DNA of 21,422 nucleotides from a bacterium UBP12_UBA5184. Its GTDB lineage: Bacteria > Vulcanimicrobiota > Vulcanimicrobiia > Vulcanimicrobiales > Vulcanimicrobiaceae. Location: assembly GCA_002413145.1 (NCBI GenBank), contig DHWK01000003.1, positions 418-21,839 of the forward strand. Reading direction: 5' to 3'. Every line of letters begins with the position of its first letter. Positions within the stretch are counted from its first letter, which is position 1. The notes beneath the pieces were generated by a model that did not search any database, was not told the origin of the DNA, and saw nothing but the letters and a program-made list of their open reading frames with translations. The translations under genes were made by a program, and so were the position numbers. Below are positions 14,101-21,422 of this stretch, piece by piece.

Positions 14101-15074
14101 GGAGCCGCTCGCGCTTCGCGCCGTTCGAGCGCGCGACGGATGCTGCGACCAATTCCAGCCAAACCGTCCGGACGCCACGATACGATCACGAGAATCAAGC
14201 CGCCATACAGCAAGAGATCGAGGCCATGGCCCTGTCCCCCGAGGAGCGCGCCACCGTAGCGGGCCAGCGCAACGTACACGAGCGCCCCGAGCGCCGGCCC
14301 CCACACGGTCGAGAGTCCACCGACGACGCCCACCAGCGCGATCGCGATCGAAATGGGCAAGCCCAACGTATCCTCGGGTCCGACGTAGAGCGCTTGTTGC
14401 GCGTAGAGCGAACCGGCTAGCGCGGCAAGCGCGCCGCAAGCGGCGTAGGTGGTCAATTTCGCGGCGCGCGCGTCGACCCCGACGCTAGCCGCCGCTTCTT
14501 GGTTGAGCCGAATCGCGCGCAAGTAAAAACCGAGCCGGGAGCGCTCGAGACCCAGCGTCGCGAGTTGGGCGAACACGAACAAGGCCAGCGCGACGAGTAC
14601 GTAGTGGCCTTTGTCGCTGAATTGCAGCGTCGCGATGCCGGGCGCGAGGATCGGCATCTCGAAGCCGTTCGCCTTACCGAGCGCAGCGAGGTTGGTCGCC
14701 GCAATTTCGGCGATCGCGGCGACCGCAATCGTGGCGATTGAGAAGTAGTGGCCGCGTAAGGCGAAGCACGGGAAGCCGACAAGCAATGCCAGGATCGCGG
14801 CGACGGCGGCGCCGGCCGGCAACGCCAGCCACGGCGAGCCGTGCCGCGCGGCGAAGAGCGCCGATGCGTAGGCGCCGCAGCCGAAAAACAACGCATGCCC
14901 GAAGGAGATCTGGCCGGCGTAGCCGCTGATCCAATTCCAGGATTGGCCCAAGACGGCGAAGATGAGCCCCGCGAACACCAAATTGAGAATGAAGGCGTTG
15001 TGATAGCCGAGTGCGAGCGCCGTCAGCGTCAGCGCGACGATTCCCAGCGCGATCAGGTGCGCCCGAACCGTCAT
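14097..15074 (-). CDS. livM: Branched-chain/amide ABC transporter permease LivM
   Basis: A 325-aa inner-membrane permease with about eight to ten hydrophobic segments. Seen: GQSWNWISGYAGQISFGHALFFGCGAY, split over the second and third helices and characteristic of LivM, GFPCFALRGHYFSIATIA, and the cytoplasmic coupling segment RAIRLNQEAAASVGVD, which contacts the ATPases. A basic C-terminal tail ends the protein. ATG 15074 overlaps the livH stop as ATGA. Confidence 0.93.
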   Translation of the reverse strand: MTVRAHLIALGIVALTLTALALGYHNAFILNLVFAGLIFAVLGQSWNWISGYAGQISFGHALFFGCGAYASALFAARHGSPWLALPAGAAVAAILALLVGFPCFALRGHYFSIATIAVAAIAEIAATNLAALGKANGFEMPILAPGIATLQFSDKGHYVLVALALFVFAQLATLGLERSRLGFYLRAIRLNQEAAASVGVDARAAKLTTYAACGALAALAGSLYAQQALYVGPEDTLGLPISIAIALVGVVGGLSTVWGPALGALVYVALARYGGALLGGQGHGLDLLLYGGLILVIVSWRPDGLAGIGRSIRRALERREARAAP

Positions 15075-15934
15075 CGGCGCCCGAGCAAGCCCTGCGGCCG
15101 AACGAGGACGACCAACAGATAGAGCAGATAGACCGGGATCATCTTCAGTGCCGGCGAGATGTAGAAGCCGCCGAGCACTTCGACCAGACCGACCAGCAGC
15201 GCGCCGACGAGCGCGCCTTGCACGCTACCGAAGCCACCGAGCGCGACCACCACGAACGCCGTCAGCGCGAACTCCGTACCGATCCGCGGGTAGGCCTGAT
15301 ACGTCAGCATCAAGAGCGCCCCGGCGGCGCCGACGCAGGCGATGCCGAGGCCGAAGGCGAGCGCATTCATGCCTTGGACGTCGATCCCCATCAACTGCGC
15401 CGCGACCCGATCCTCGGAGAGCGCGCGCAGCGCGCGCCCGGGTTCCGTATATTCAACGAACGCGAAGACCAGCGCCGTCATGAGAAGCGCGCCGAGTCCG
15501 GCGACGAGCTGCGCTTCACCGAGATTGACCGCCCCGAAGTGCAGCGTCCCTTGGAAAGGGAGATTTGGGATGCTGCGATAGTCGCTGGTGAAGAGATATT
15601 GCGCCGCGCCCTGCAAGAAGACGAGCAAACCGAACGTTCCAAAGACGACCGCCGAGGGTGGGCCGGCCAGGAGCCGCCGGATCAAGACACGATAGACGAC
15701 CGCTCCCAGAAAAAACATCACGATCGCGACGACCGGCACGGCGAGAATCGGATTGATGCCGATGAGCGTCGCGCCGAAGGTGGCGTACATGGCGAGCATG
15801 AGGAACTCACCGTGCGCGAAATTGACGACATCCATCACGCCGAAGATCAGCGTCAGACCGACGCTGATCAGCGCGAACAAGAGCCCCGTCAGGATTCCAC
15901 TAACGACGAGCTGCGGAAGCGGTCCTACATCCAT
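15071..15934 (-). CDS. livH: Branched-chain/amide ABC transporter permease LivH
   Basis: A 287-aa permease with about eight membrane segments, the partner of LivM. Seen: SGILTGLLFALISVGLTLIF near the start, MDVVNFAHGEFLML, the coupling segment RALSEDRVAAQLMGID, and GGFGSVQGALVGALLVGL. These blocks are diagnostic of the LivH branch. It begins 33 nt after the stop of the binding-protein gene, with no obvious ribosome binding site. Confidence 0.93.
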   Translation of the reverse strand: MDVGPLPQLVVSGILTGLLFALISVGLTLIFGVMDVVNFAHGEFLMLAMYATFGATLIGINPILAVPVVAIVMFFLGAVVYRVLIRRLLAGPPSAVVFGTFGLLVFLQGAAQYLFTSDYRSIPNLPFQGTLHFGAVNLGEAQLVAGLGALLMTALVFAFVEYTEPGRALRALSEDRVAAQLMGIDVQGMNALAFGLGIACVGAAGALLMLTYQAYPRIGTEFALTAFVVVALGGFGSVQGALVGALLVGLVEVLGGFYISPALKMIPVYLLYLLVVLVRPQGLLGRR

Positions 15935-15967
15935 TGGGACGCTAGCGCAAGAGCCTGTCGCGCCGCG

Positions 15968-17239
15968 TTATCTCTTGTCCCAGGCCGGCATCGGCCAGAT
16001 GGCCGGCTTCGTCGCGACGTCGAAGGGCCAGACCGTCTCGTAGGCTCCGCCCTGGATCTGTTCGATGATGCCGTTGCCGAGCGTGTTCTGACCCTTCTCG
16101 TCGAACTTGATCCCGCGCCAGGGCACGATCGTTCGCTTGCCGTCGATTTTCGTTTCGCGCAGCGCCTTAGCGATAGCGGCGGGTTTGGTCGATCCGGCAC
16201 GATCGATCGCATCGGCGATCACCGTGACGGCCGTGAAATCGCGAGCGGTATTTCCGTCGAGGTTGTTTCCGCCCGAACGTTGCTTGAAGAGTTCGTTGAT
16301 CAGCGGCACGCCCTTGTTACGATGCTTGATGTTTAGCGAAAATACGTCTCGCGTCAGCACATAGTCGGCATCTTTACCGAGATTCTTCACGAAGTTCGGA
16401 TCGATGAAACCGGCGTCTTGGGCCAGGATGCCCTGCACGTTGAGTCGCTGCTGCTTGTAGGTTTTCATGAACAACAGGGCGTCGTTGAGATAGGAGGCTT
16501 GGAAAATCACGTCCGCATTGGCGGCTTTGACCTTCTGCACTTCGGACTGCACCTCGCTCGCATTGGCAGCGTACGGCATGCGCAGCGCGAGGTCGTAACT
16601 GTACTTCTTGGCCTCCGCTTCCTCGGCGTCGGCCGCACCGGTACCGAAGAGCGTGTTCTCGGAGACCAGCGCGACGCGACGCACCTTCGCATTCTTTTGC
16701 TTCGTTATGTCGCTCAAGAACTGGAAGAGGTTCGCCGAGAACGTCCCGTCGTGCGGCGTCTGCCGGAAGAACCACTTGAAACCGCGCTCGGTCAGGTTCG
16801 GGAATGACGAATCGGGATTGAGGAAAGGGATGCCGTAGCGCTCGGCTACCTGGCTGGCCGTCGCCGTCTGTGCGCTCGCGTAACAGCCGAGCAGCGCGAC
16901 GACGTGATCTTGCGTAATGAGTTGTTCGGCGACGGTTTTGGCCTGATCCGGATTGCCTTGCGAGTCGGCGAAGACGATCTTCAGACGCGCGTGGCCGAGG
17001 TGCGGAAGCCCGTAGCCGCCCACCATCGTCACCGGATACGAAATGTGACCGTTGATGAGGTCGCGTGCGAGTTCTTGGGCGAGTTTGAGTCCTCGCCCGG
17101 TGGTCGCGAGTCCACCGGTCAGCGGCAGAATCGAACCGATCACAACTTCCGGAGGATCGGCTTGCAGCGGGGTCGCGGATCCTCCGACGAGCGCGAGCAC
17201 GAGAGCGAACGTCGTGCCGAGTGCGAGCCTTTTCTTCAC
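15968..17239 (-). CDS. Branched-chain amino acid / amide-type periplasmic solute-binding protein
   Basis: A 423-aa Peripl_BP_6 (LivJ/AmiC-type) receptor for the adjoining permease. Residues 1-27 form a signal peptide (MKKRLALGTTFALVLALVGG, cut after LQA); there is no lipobox Cys, so the product is free in the periplasm. Seen: VVIGSILPLTGGLATTGRG (residues 32-50), VFADSQGNPDQAKTVAEQLI, GCYASAQTATASQVAERYGIPFLNPDSS, where ligand-contacting residues lie in this family, and a second-lobe VALVSENTLFGTG. The fold binds amino acids, amides, urea, aromatic acids and similar; the ligand cannot be read. It sits between hyuB and livH, suggesting the ligand is the HyuAB substrate. GTG 17239 has an excellent ribosome binding site. 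Confidence 0.92.
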   Translation of the reverse strand: MKKRLALGTTFALVLALVGGSATPLQADPPEVVIGSILPLTGGLATTGRGLKLAQELARDLINGHISYPVTMVGGYGLPHLGHARLKIVFADSQGNPDQAKTVAEQLITQDHVVALLGCYASAQTATASQVAERYGIPFLNPDSSFPNLTERGFKWFFRQTPHDGTFSANLFQFLSDITKQKNAKVRRVALVSENTLFGTGAADAEEAEAKKYSYDLALRMPYAANASEVQSEVQKVKAANADVIFQASYLNDALLFMKTYKQQRLNVQGILAQDAGFIDPNFVKNLGKDADYVLTRDVFSLNIKHRNKGVPLINELFKQRSGGNNLDGNTARDFTAVTVIADAIDRAGSTKPAAIAKALRETKIDGKRTIVPWRGIKFDEKGQNTLGNGIIEQIQGGAYETVWPFDVATKPAIWPMPAWDKR

Positions 17240-17244
17240 GCGAG

Positions 17245-17253
17245 TCTCCTTCT
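17245..17253 (-). promoter_or_regulatory. Strong ribosome binding site for the solute-binding protein
   Basis: On the minus strand AGAAGGAGA lies 5 nt before GTG 17239. It is the best ribosome binding site in the right-hand operon and fits the usual need for binding protein in excess of permease and ATPases. Confidence 0.8.
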
Positions 17254-17264
17254 GAGTGCGGGTA

Positions 17265-18941
17265 TCATGGTTCTTGCGGCGCGCTCACCAAAGCGTTCTG
17301 CCGATCTCGTTCGCGCGCGGCGGGATCGCGCCGCGCCGGGTCGCCGTAACCGCCGCCGCCCGGCGTTTGGACGACCACTTCGTCGCCGGGGCGCAGATCG
17401 ATCGTGGTCTTCGCGGGGAGGACGCGCCGTGCGCCTTCGTTCGTACGCAGGAGGTGACGTCCGACGGCTCCATCGCAGCCACCTTGCGCGCCGCTGGGCG
17501 CGATTCGATGGCGCTCGGCGAGCAGCGAAGCGCGAGCCTTGCCGTCCAGGAGCACGAAGGCGCGCACGAGGCCGCAGCCGCCACGATAGGCGCCGTCACC
17601 GCCGCTATCCGGGACGAACTCATAGCGAGTCATGCGAATCGGAAAATATCGTTCCATCGCTTCGATCGGCGTATTGAGGGTGTTGGTCATGTGGGTGTGG
17701 ATGCCGTCGATGCCGTCTGCGTTCGGCCGCGCACCCATCCCGCCGCCGATGGTTTCGTAGAAAGCCCACGGCGTCCCGTCGCTGGTCTCGCCGCCGGTCA
17801 TGACGTTGGACATCGTCCCGTTTGAGAGCGCGGGAATGCTCTGGGGGGCGAGGAGCGCGAAAGCTCGTAGCATGACGTCGCAGATACGCTGCGCCGTCTC
17901 GACGTTGCCGCCGCCGACCGGCGCGGGGCGGCGGGGATTGAGCAGCGATCCTTCGGGGACGCTCGCCGTCACGGGCCGGAAACAACCCTCGTTCATCGGA
18001 ATCGTGGGATCGGTCGCGGCCCGGATGACGTAATGGATGCCCGAGAGCGTAACCCCCAGGACGGCGTTCACGGGGAAGGGCACCTGCGCGCTCGTCCCCT
18101 TGAAGTCGACGTCGATCGTTCCGTCGTGCGTGCGGACGCGCGCGCGGAGATAGAGCAAATCGTCGCCTTCGGGCGGCTCGAGGACGTCCTCGACGCTCAC
18201 CTCGCGATCCCCGAACGCGCGCAGCACGGAGCGCATCCGGCGCTCGCTTTCATCCAATATCCGTTCGATCGCGGCGCCGAGCGTTTCGAGCCCGTAGCGT
18301 GCGACCAGCTCGAGGACGCGCCGCTCCCCGGTGACGTTGCCGGCGATCTGGGCTTTGAGGTCGCCGCTCCGCGCCTCGGGCGTACGCGAATTTCCTCGAA
18401 TCAAAGCGACCGCTTCTTCGTTGACGGCGTCGTCGATCATCAACCGAATGGGCGCGATGATCAGTCCCTCGGCAAATAATTCGGAGGCGGTCGCCGACAT
18501 CGAGCCGGGGACGCTGCCCCCGACGTCGGTATGGTGCGCCTTGCTGGCCGCGAAACCGAGATGGAGCGCCGTCGCTCCGTCGCGCACGAAGATCGGCCGG
18601 ATCACGGTGACGTCGTTGAGGTGCGTGCCTGAGACGTACGGATCGTTGAGGACCCACATCTCGCCCGGCGCCATCGCCCGCCCGCGCGCCGCAAGGGTCT
18701 TGAGCGTCTCGCGCAAGCCCCAGGGAAGCGAACCGAGATGGACGGGGATGTGCTCGGCTTGGGCGATCAGGCGCCCGCCGCGATCGAAGATCGCGCAAGA
18801 GTGATCGAGCCGTTCTTTGATATTCGGCGAATAGGCGGCATTGCGGACGGCGATCCCCATCTCTTCGCTCGCGTAGATGAGCGCAGACTTGATGACCTCG
18901 GTCGTGATCGGGTCGATCACGGGTAGACGGGCCTTGCTCAT
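17265..18941 (-). CDS. hyuB: Hydantoinase B/oxoprolinase family protein
   Basis: A 558-aa protein of the HyuB family, at its usual length. Seen: PITTEVIKSALIYASEEMG (residues 11-29), KERLDHSCAIFD and AEHIPVHLGSLP, GGSVPGSMSATASE, FPVNAVLG, NVMTGGETSDGTPWAFYET, and the C-terminal PGGGGYGDP. HyuB subunits carry the hydrolase or carboxylase half-site (metal- and substrate-binding) of 5-oxoprolinase, N-methylhydantoinase, acetone carboxylase and acetophenone carboxylase-type enzymes, working with ATP-activating HyuA. ATG 18941 overlaps the hyuA stop as ATGA, so the subunits should be made in step. The substrate within the family cannot be decided from sequence. Confidence 0.92.
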   Translation of the reverse strand: MSKARLPVIDPITTEVIKSALIYASEEMGIAVRNAAYSPNIKERLDHSCAIFDRGGRLIAQAEHIPVHLGSLPWGLRETLKTLAARGRAMAPGEMWVLNDPYVSGTHLNDVTVIRPIFVRDGATALHLGFAASKAHHTDVGGSVPGSMSATASELFAEGLIIAPIRLMIDDAVNEEAVALIRGNSRTPEARSGDLKAQIAGNVTGERRVLELVARYGLETLGAAIERILDESERRMRSVLRAFGDREVSVEDVLEPPEGDDLLYLRARVRTHDGTIDVDFKGTSAQVPFPVNAVLGVTLSGIHYVIRAATDPTIPMNEGCFRPVTASVPEGSLLNPRRPAPVGGGNVETAQRICDVMLRAFALLAPQSIPALSNGTMSNVMTGGETSDGTPWAFYETIGGGMGARPNADGIDGIHTHMTNTLNTPIEAMERYFPIRMTRYEFVPDSGGDGAYRGGCGLVRAFVLLDGKARASLLAERHRIAPSGAQGGCDGAVGRHLLRTNEGARRVLPAKTTIDLRPGDEVVVQTPGGGGYGDPARRDPAARERDRQNALVSAPQEP

Positions 18942-21052
18942 TTTGCCTTCTTTAGGCGCAGGTTACCGTACTCATCGACGCCGGCGCGCCAGCCGGGCGC
19001 GACCAGCGTGCAAGCGTCGTACTGCTCGACCAGCGCGGGTCCGCTCAGACGGTTGCCGGCGCGCAGGGCCGCGCGTGAGAAAACGGGCGTCGCGATTCGC
19101 CCGTCTCCCTCGTAATAGACGTCACGCTTTTCGAGTAACGCCGTTTTCGGCGGTTTCTTTTCGCTCTTGGTCGCGAGCCTTCGAAGCGGCGGCTTCGCGA
19201 CGATGCCGATCGCAGTCGAACGCGCGACTACGATCTCGAGCGGTTCTTCGGGCGACGAGTATCCGTACGTGCTCGCGTGACGTTCGTGAAAGGCCGTCAG
19301 CGTCGCCTGGAAGGCGTCGCCGTCGAAGGGAGTGCGTCCCGGTACGCCCAGTTCGAAGCTCTGCCCGAAATATCGAATGTCGAGCTCGCGAGCGAAGGCC
19401 AGCGCGTCCTCCGCGACGCCTTGGCGCCCGAGATCGGCCCGGCCGCGGGCCTCCATCTCACCGAAGGCGCGCTCGACCTGCGCGGCGTCGAGGGCCTTGG
19501 CGAGCGCGACGAACGAACGGACCGCGGTCGTTCGGATATCCGCCGCCAACAGCCCGTACGCCGAGAACAGACCGGGGTCGCTCGGGATGACGATGCGCGG
19601 AATCGAGAGTTCGTCGGCGAGCGCACAGGCGTGGAGGGGGCCGCCGCCCCCGAAAGCCATCAACGTGAACTCGCGCGGGTCGAGGCCGCGCTCGACCGTG
19701 ACGATGCGCAGGATCTTCGCCATCTCGGCGTCGGCGATCCGAACGATGCCGGCGGCGAGCCGGTCGAGATCGAGTTCCGGCAACGACGGTAACAGCGCTT
19801 CGAGCGCCGTGCGAGAACGCGACGCGTCGATCTTCATCGCGCCGCCCAGGAGCGCGCGCGGGTTGAGCCGCCCGAGCACGATGTTCGCGTCGGTCACGGT
19901 TGCCTGCAGCGCGCGGCCGTATGCAGCCGGACCCGGATCGGCGCCGGCGGAAAGCGGCCCGACGCGTAACGCGCCGCCCGCATCGACGAAGGCGATCGTC
20001 CCGCCGCCGGCGCTCACTTCGGCGAGATCGATGAATGGAAAGCGCACCGGATAGCCCGAGCCTTTCACCGCTCGCCCCGAGTGCGTGCGCCCGGCCGCTT
20101 CGAACTCGCCGGTGACCTGCGGCTCGCCGCCGGTGATCGTCCCCGCTTTTGCCGTCGTCCCGCCCATGTCGAACGAGAGGACGTTGCCGAGCCCGAGTAT
20201 CTTCCCGAGGTACGCGGCGCCGATGACGCCGGACGCCGGACCGCTTTCGATCATCGTCGCGGGGCGATCGGCGACGGCTTCGAGCGCGGCCATCCCGCCG
20301 TTCGATTGCATGACGTAGAGCGGCGCACTCACGCCGAGTTCGCGAGCGCGGCCCGCCAGGCGCTCGAGGTAGGTGCGCACGAGCGGACCGAGGACGGCGT
20401 TGACGACCGTCGTGCTGGTTCGCTCGTATTCGCGATATTCGGGATCTAATTCACTCGAAAGCGAGACGGGCAGTTGGGGAAAGCGCGCCCGCAACGCGTC
20501 GCGGGTCCGACGCTCGTGCTCGTCGTTGGCGTAGGCGTGAAGGTACGAAACGGCGACGGCGACCACGTCGCTTTGGGCGATCGCGTCGAGTGCCGCATCG
20601 AGCGACGCCCGATCGAGCTGCACGATCACGTTTCCGAACGGATCCATCCGCTCGCGGACCCCGAATCGAAAGCGCCGCTCGACCAGCGGCTTGGGCCGCG
20701 TGACGCTCAGGTTGTACACCTCGGAGCGATTTTGCCGGCCGATTTCGAGGACGTCGCGAAAGCCTTCGGTCGTCAGGAGCGCCGCTCGCGGCAACTCGAG
20801 ATTGATCTGTCCCAGCAGCGCGTTGGTCGCGACGGTCGTCGAGTGCGACAGGAGCGCGAGTTCGCTCGCATCGACTTTTTCCAGCAAGCGCGTCAGGGCG
20901 TCGACGACACCCAACTCCGCTTGGCACGGCGTCGAGGGGACCTTCAGGCGCGTCAGCTCGCCGCTCGTCTCGTCGAGCGCGACGAGATCCGTGAACGTCC
21001 CGCCGACATCGATACCGACCCGGAAGCGCCGCGCGCCGCGTCTCAAAGTCAC
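18938..21052 (-). CDS. hyuA: Hydantoinase A/oxoprolinase family protein
   Basis: A 704-aa ATP-binding subunit of the actin/hexokinase-like fold. Seen: RVGIDVGGTFTDLVALD (residues 11-27), the N-terminal phosphate loop; LSHSTTVATNALL; MQSNGGMAALEAV; a second nucleotide-binding block LSFDMGGTTAKAG; GGGGPLHACALADEL; and PALVEQYDACTLV near the end. HyuA phosphorylates the carbonyl or enolate of the substrate so HyuB can hydrolyse or carboxylate it. The length matches the separate-subunit type rather than the fused ~1,250-aa eukaryotic-like 5-oxoprolinase. The start is GTG 21052, 37 nt after the preceding small gene, with only a weak ribosome binding site. Confidence 0.93.
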   Translation of the reverse strand: MTLRRGARRFRVGIDVGGTFTDLVALDETSGELTRLKVPSTPCQAELGVVDALTRLLEKVDASELALLSHSTTVATNALLGQINLELPRAALLTTEGFRDVLEIGRQNRSEVYNLSVTRPKPLVERRFRFGVRERMDPFGNVIVQLDRASLDAALDAIAQSDVVAVAVSYLHAYANDEHERRTRDALRARFPQLPVSLSSELDPEYREYERTSTTVVNAVLGPLVRTYLERLAGRARELGVSAPLYVMQSNGGMAALEAVADRPATMIESGPASGVIGAAYLGKILGLGNVLSFDMGGTTAKAGTITGGEPQVTGEFEAAGRTHSGRAVKGSGYPVRFPFIDLAEVSAGGGTIAFVDAGGALRVGPLSAGADPGPAAYGRALQATVTDANIVLGRLNPRALLGGAMKIDASRSRTALEALLPSLPELDLDRLAAGIVRIADAEMAKILRIVTVERGLDPREFTLMAFGGGGPLHACALADELSIPRIVIPSDPGLFSAYGLLAADIRTTAVRSFVALAKALDAAQVERAFGEMEARGRADLGRQGVAEDALAFARELDIRYFGQSFELGVPGRTPFDGDAFQATLTAFHERHASTYGYSSPEEPLEIVVARSTAIGIVAKPPLRRLATKSEKKPPKTALLEKRDVYYEGDGRIATPVFSRAALRAGNRLSGPALVEQYDACTLVAPGWRAGVDEYGNLRLKKAK

Positions 21053-21089
21053 TCCGCGTGATTAGCGGGCTGCGGTGACGTAACCCGCC

Positions 21090-21287
21090 CTAACCGCCGC
21101 CGATCTCCATTTTCGACGCGAGCGACTCGTGCTCGACGCACATGTGCCAATCGCAGAGCAAGTCGTTGCCCAGCCGCGTCTTGGCAGAACAGCCGCAGGC
21201 CCAGCGCAAAACATCTTGGGCTACGCGCGGGGCGGGCCCGAGCGACGCTTTGACGTCCTCCGTGCGGGCTTGAATTGAGAGCGCCAT
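21090..21287 (-). CDS. Small Cys/His-rich protein, first visible complete gene of the hyu-liv operon
   Basis: A 65-aa protein, MALSIQARTEDVK to SKMEIGGG. The core LRWACGCSAKTRLGNDLLC DWHMCVEHE-like region (about residues 27-55) has Cys-x-Cys, then Cys-x-x-His and Cys-x-x-x-His within 25 residues, a plausible metal-binding (zinc or iron) knuckle. ATG 21287 is supported by the TGATG overlap with the stop of the preceding gene; a TTG further upstream (21392) would overlap that gene and is less likely. I do not recognise the family. Small zinc-binding subunits exist in ATP-dependent ketone carboxylases built on HyuA/HyuB relatives, so a third subunit of the HyuAB enzyme is an attractive but unproven idea. 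Confidence 0.6.
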   Translation of the reverse strand: MALSIQARTEDVKASLGPAPRVAQDVLRWACGCSAKTRLGNDLLCDWHMCVEHESLASKMEIGGG

Positions 21288-21422
21288 CAGCAGCAGGCGC
21301 TGCGTGCGTGTCCCTTCGCTGGATCGAAATACTCGCCGGTCGGCACAAATGCCACGTTGCGATCGTGTTCGTGGAGCGCAGCCGTTTGCCAATTTGGCCC
21401 TGGCACGCCCCCGTACCAGACC
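21287..21422 (-). CDS. C-terminal end of an unidentified gene, truncated by the window edge
   Basis: The minus-strand frame is open from the right edge and reads 44 codons before TGA at 21289-21287: VWYGGVPGPNWQT, then ALHEHDRNVAFVPTGEYFDP and AKGHARSACC. The composition is protein-like and it ends in an unusual Cys-Cys. Its stop shares one base with the start of the Cys/His-rich gene (TGATG), typical of translational coupling, which supports it as a real gene. I do not recognise the family from this fragment. It is the upstream visible member of the hyu-liv operon. Confidence 0.55.
   Translation of the reverse strand, partial: VWYGGVPGPNWQTAALHEHDRNVAFVPTGEYFDPAKGHARSACC

Noticed and set aside
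14101..14439. An N-terminal extension of LivG
   Set aside because: It lies within livM in another frame; the GTGA overlap at 14097-14100 and the family N-terminus define GTG 14100.
15011..16336. A 441-codon open frame on the plus strand
   Set aside because: It is antisense to livH and the solute-binding protein gene, is rich in Arg/Asp/Glu/Gln as expected from reversed high-GC codons, and matches no family.

Overview
This is a 21.4 kb, high-GC bacterial window in which almost every base is coding. Genes are packed with 1-4 nt start/stop overlaps, and GTG starts are common. The set includes exported proteins with Sec-type signal peptides, a periplasmic-type solute-binding protein and a secreted TonB-C-fold protein, which suggests a diderm bacterium. 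An XRE-HTH plus NB-ARC-type ATPase regulator next to a small secreted TonB-C protein recalls uncultured high-GC phyla such as Candidatus Eremiobacterota (WPS-2). That placement is only an impression; no rRNA or tRNA gene is present to settle it.

Left part (1-3.3 kb, plus strand): the 3' part of an EgtB/SUMF1-type non-heme iron enzyme, an HD-domain-like putative metallohydrolase, a DUF6582-type protein with a histone-H1-like basic tail, a solitary IF-1 (infA) with an unclear start, and a 46-codon hypothetical gene. Central part (3.3-8.5 kb): NADP isocitrate dehydrogenase (minus) diverges from a cytosolic BtuF-like cobalamin-binding protein (plus). A ferritin-like protein follows (minus), then a DUF1445/YcsI-type hydro-lyase and an RraA-type aldolase (both minus). 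The RraA gene diverges from an HpaI-type aldolase (plus), so two unrelated metal-dependent pyruvate-aldolase families face away from each other.

Regulatory block (8.5-12.6 kb): a small coiled-coil, possibly PhaE/phasin-like protein lies 3 nt downstream of a 932-aa XRE-HTH/NB-ARC/TPR-like regulator. The regulator diverges from a secreted TonB-C-domain protein. Beyond that gene is a strong rho-independent terminator, preceded by an extended -10 promoter-like sequence that could drive a very short RNA.

Right part (12.65-21.42 kb, minus strand): one long compact operon, in transcription order [partial unknown gene] - 65-aa Cys/His-rich protein - hyuA - hyuB - branched-chain/amide-type ABC transporter (binding protein, LivH, LivM, LivG, LivF). 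Five junctions use TGATG, ATGA or GTGA overlaps. The likely logic is import of a small amide, cyclic imide, lactam or amino-acid-like compound by the Liv-type transporter and ATP-dependent processing by the hydantoinase/oxoprolinase/carboxylase-type HyuAB enzyme. The small Cys/His protein and the truncated upstream gene are the least explained members. No CRISPR array, insertion sequence, integrase, tRNA or rRNA was seen, and no stretch over 300 bases lacks a gene (the longest, 12427-12655, is described below).
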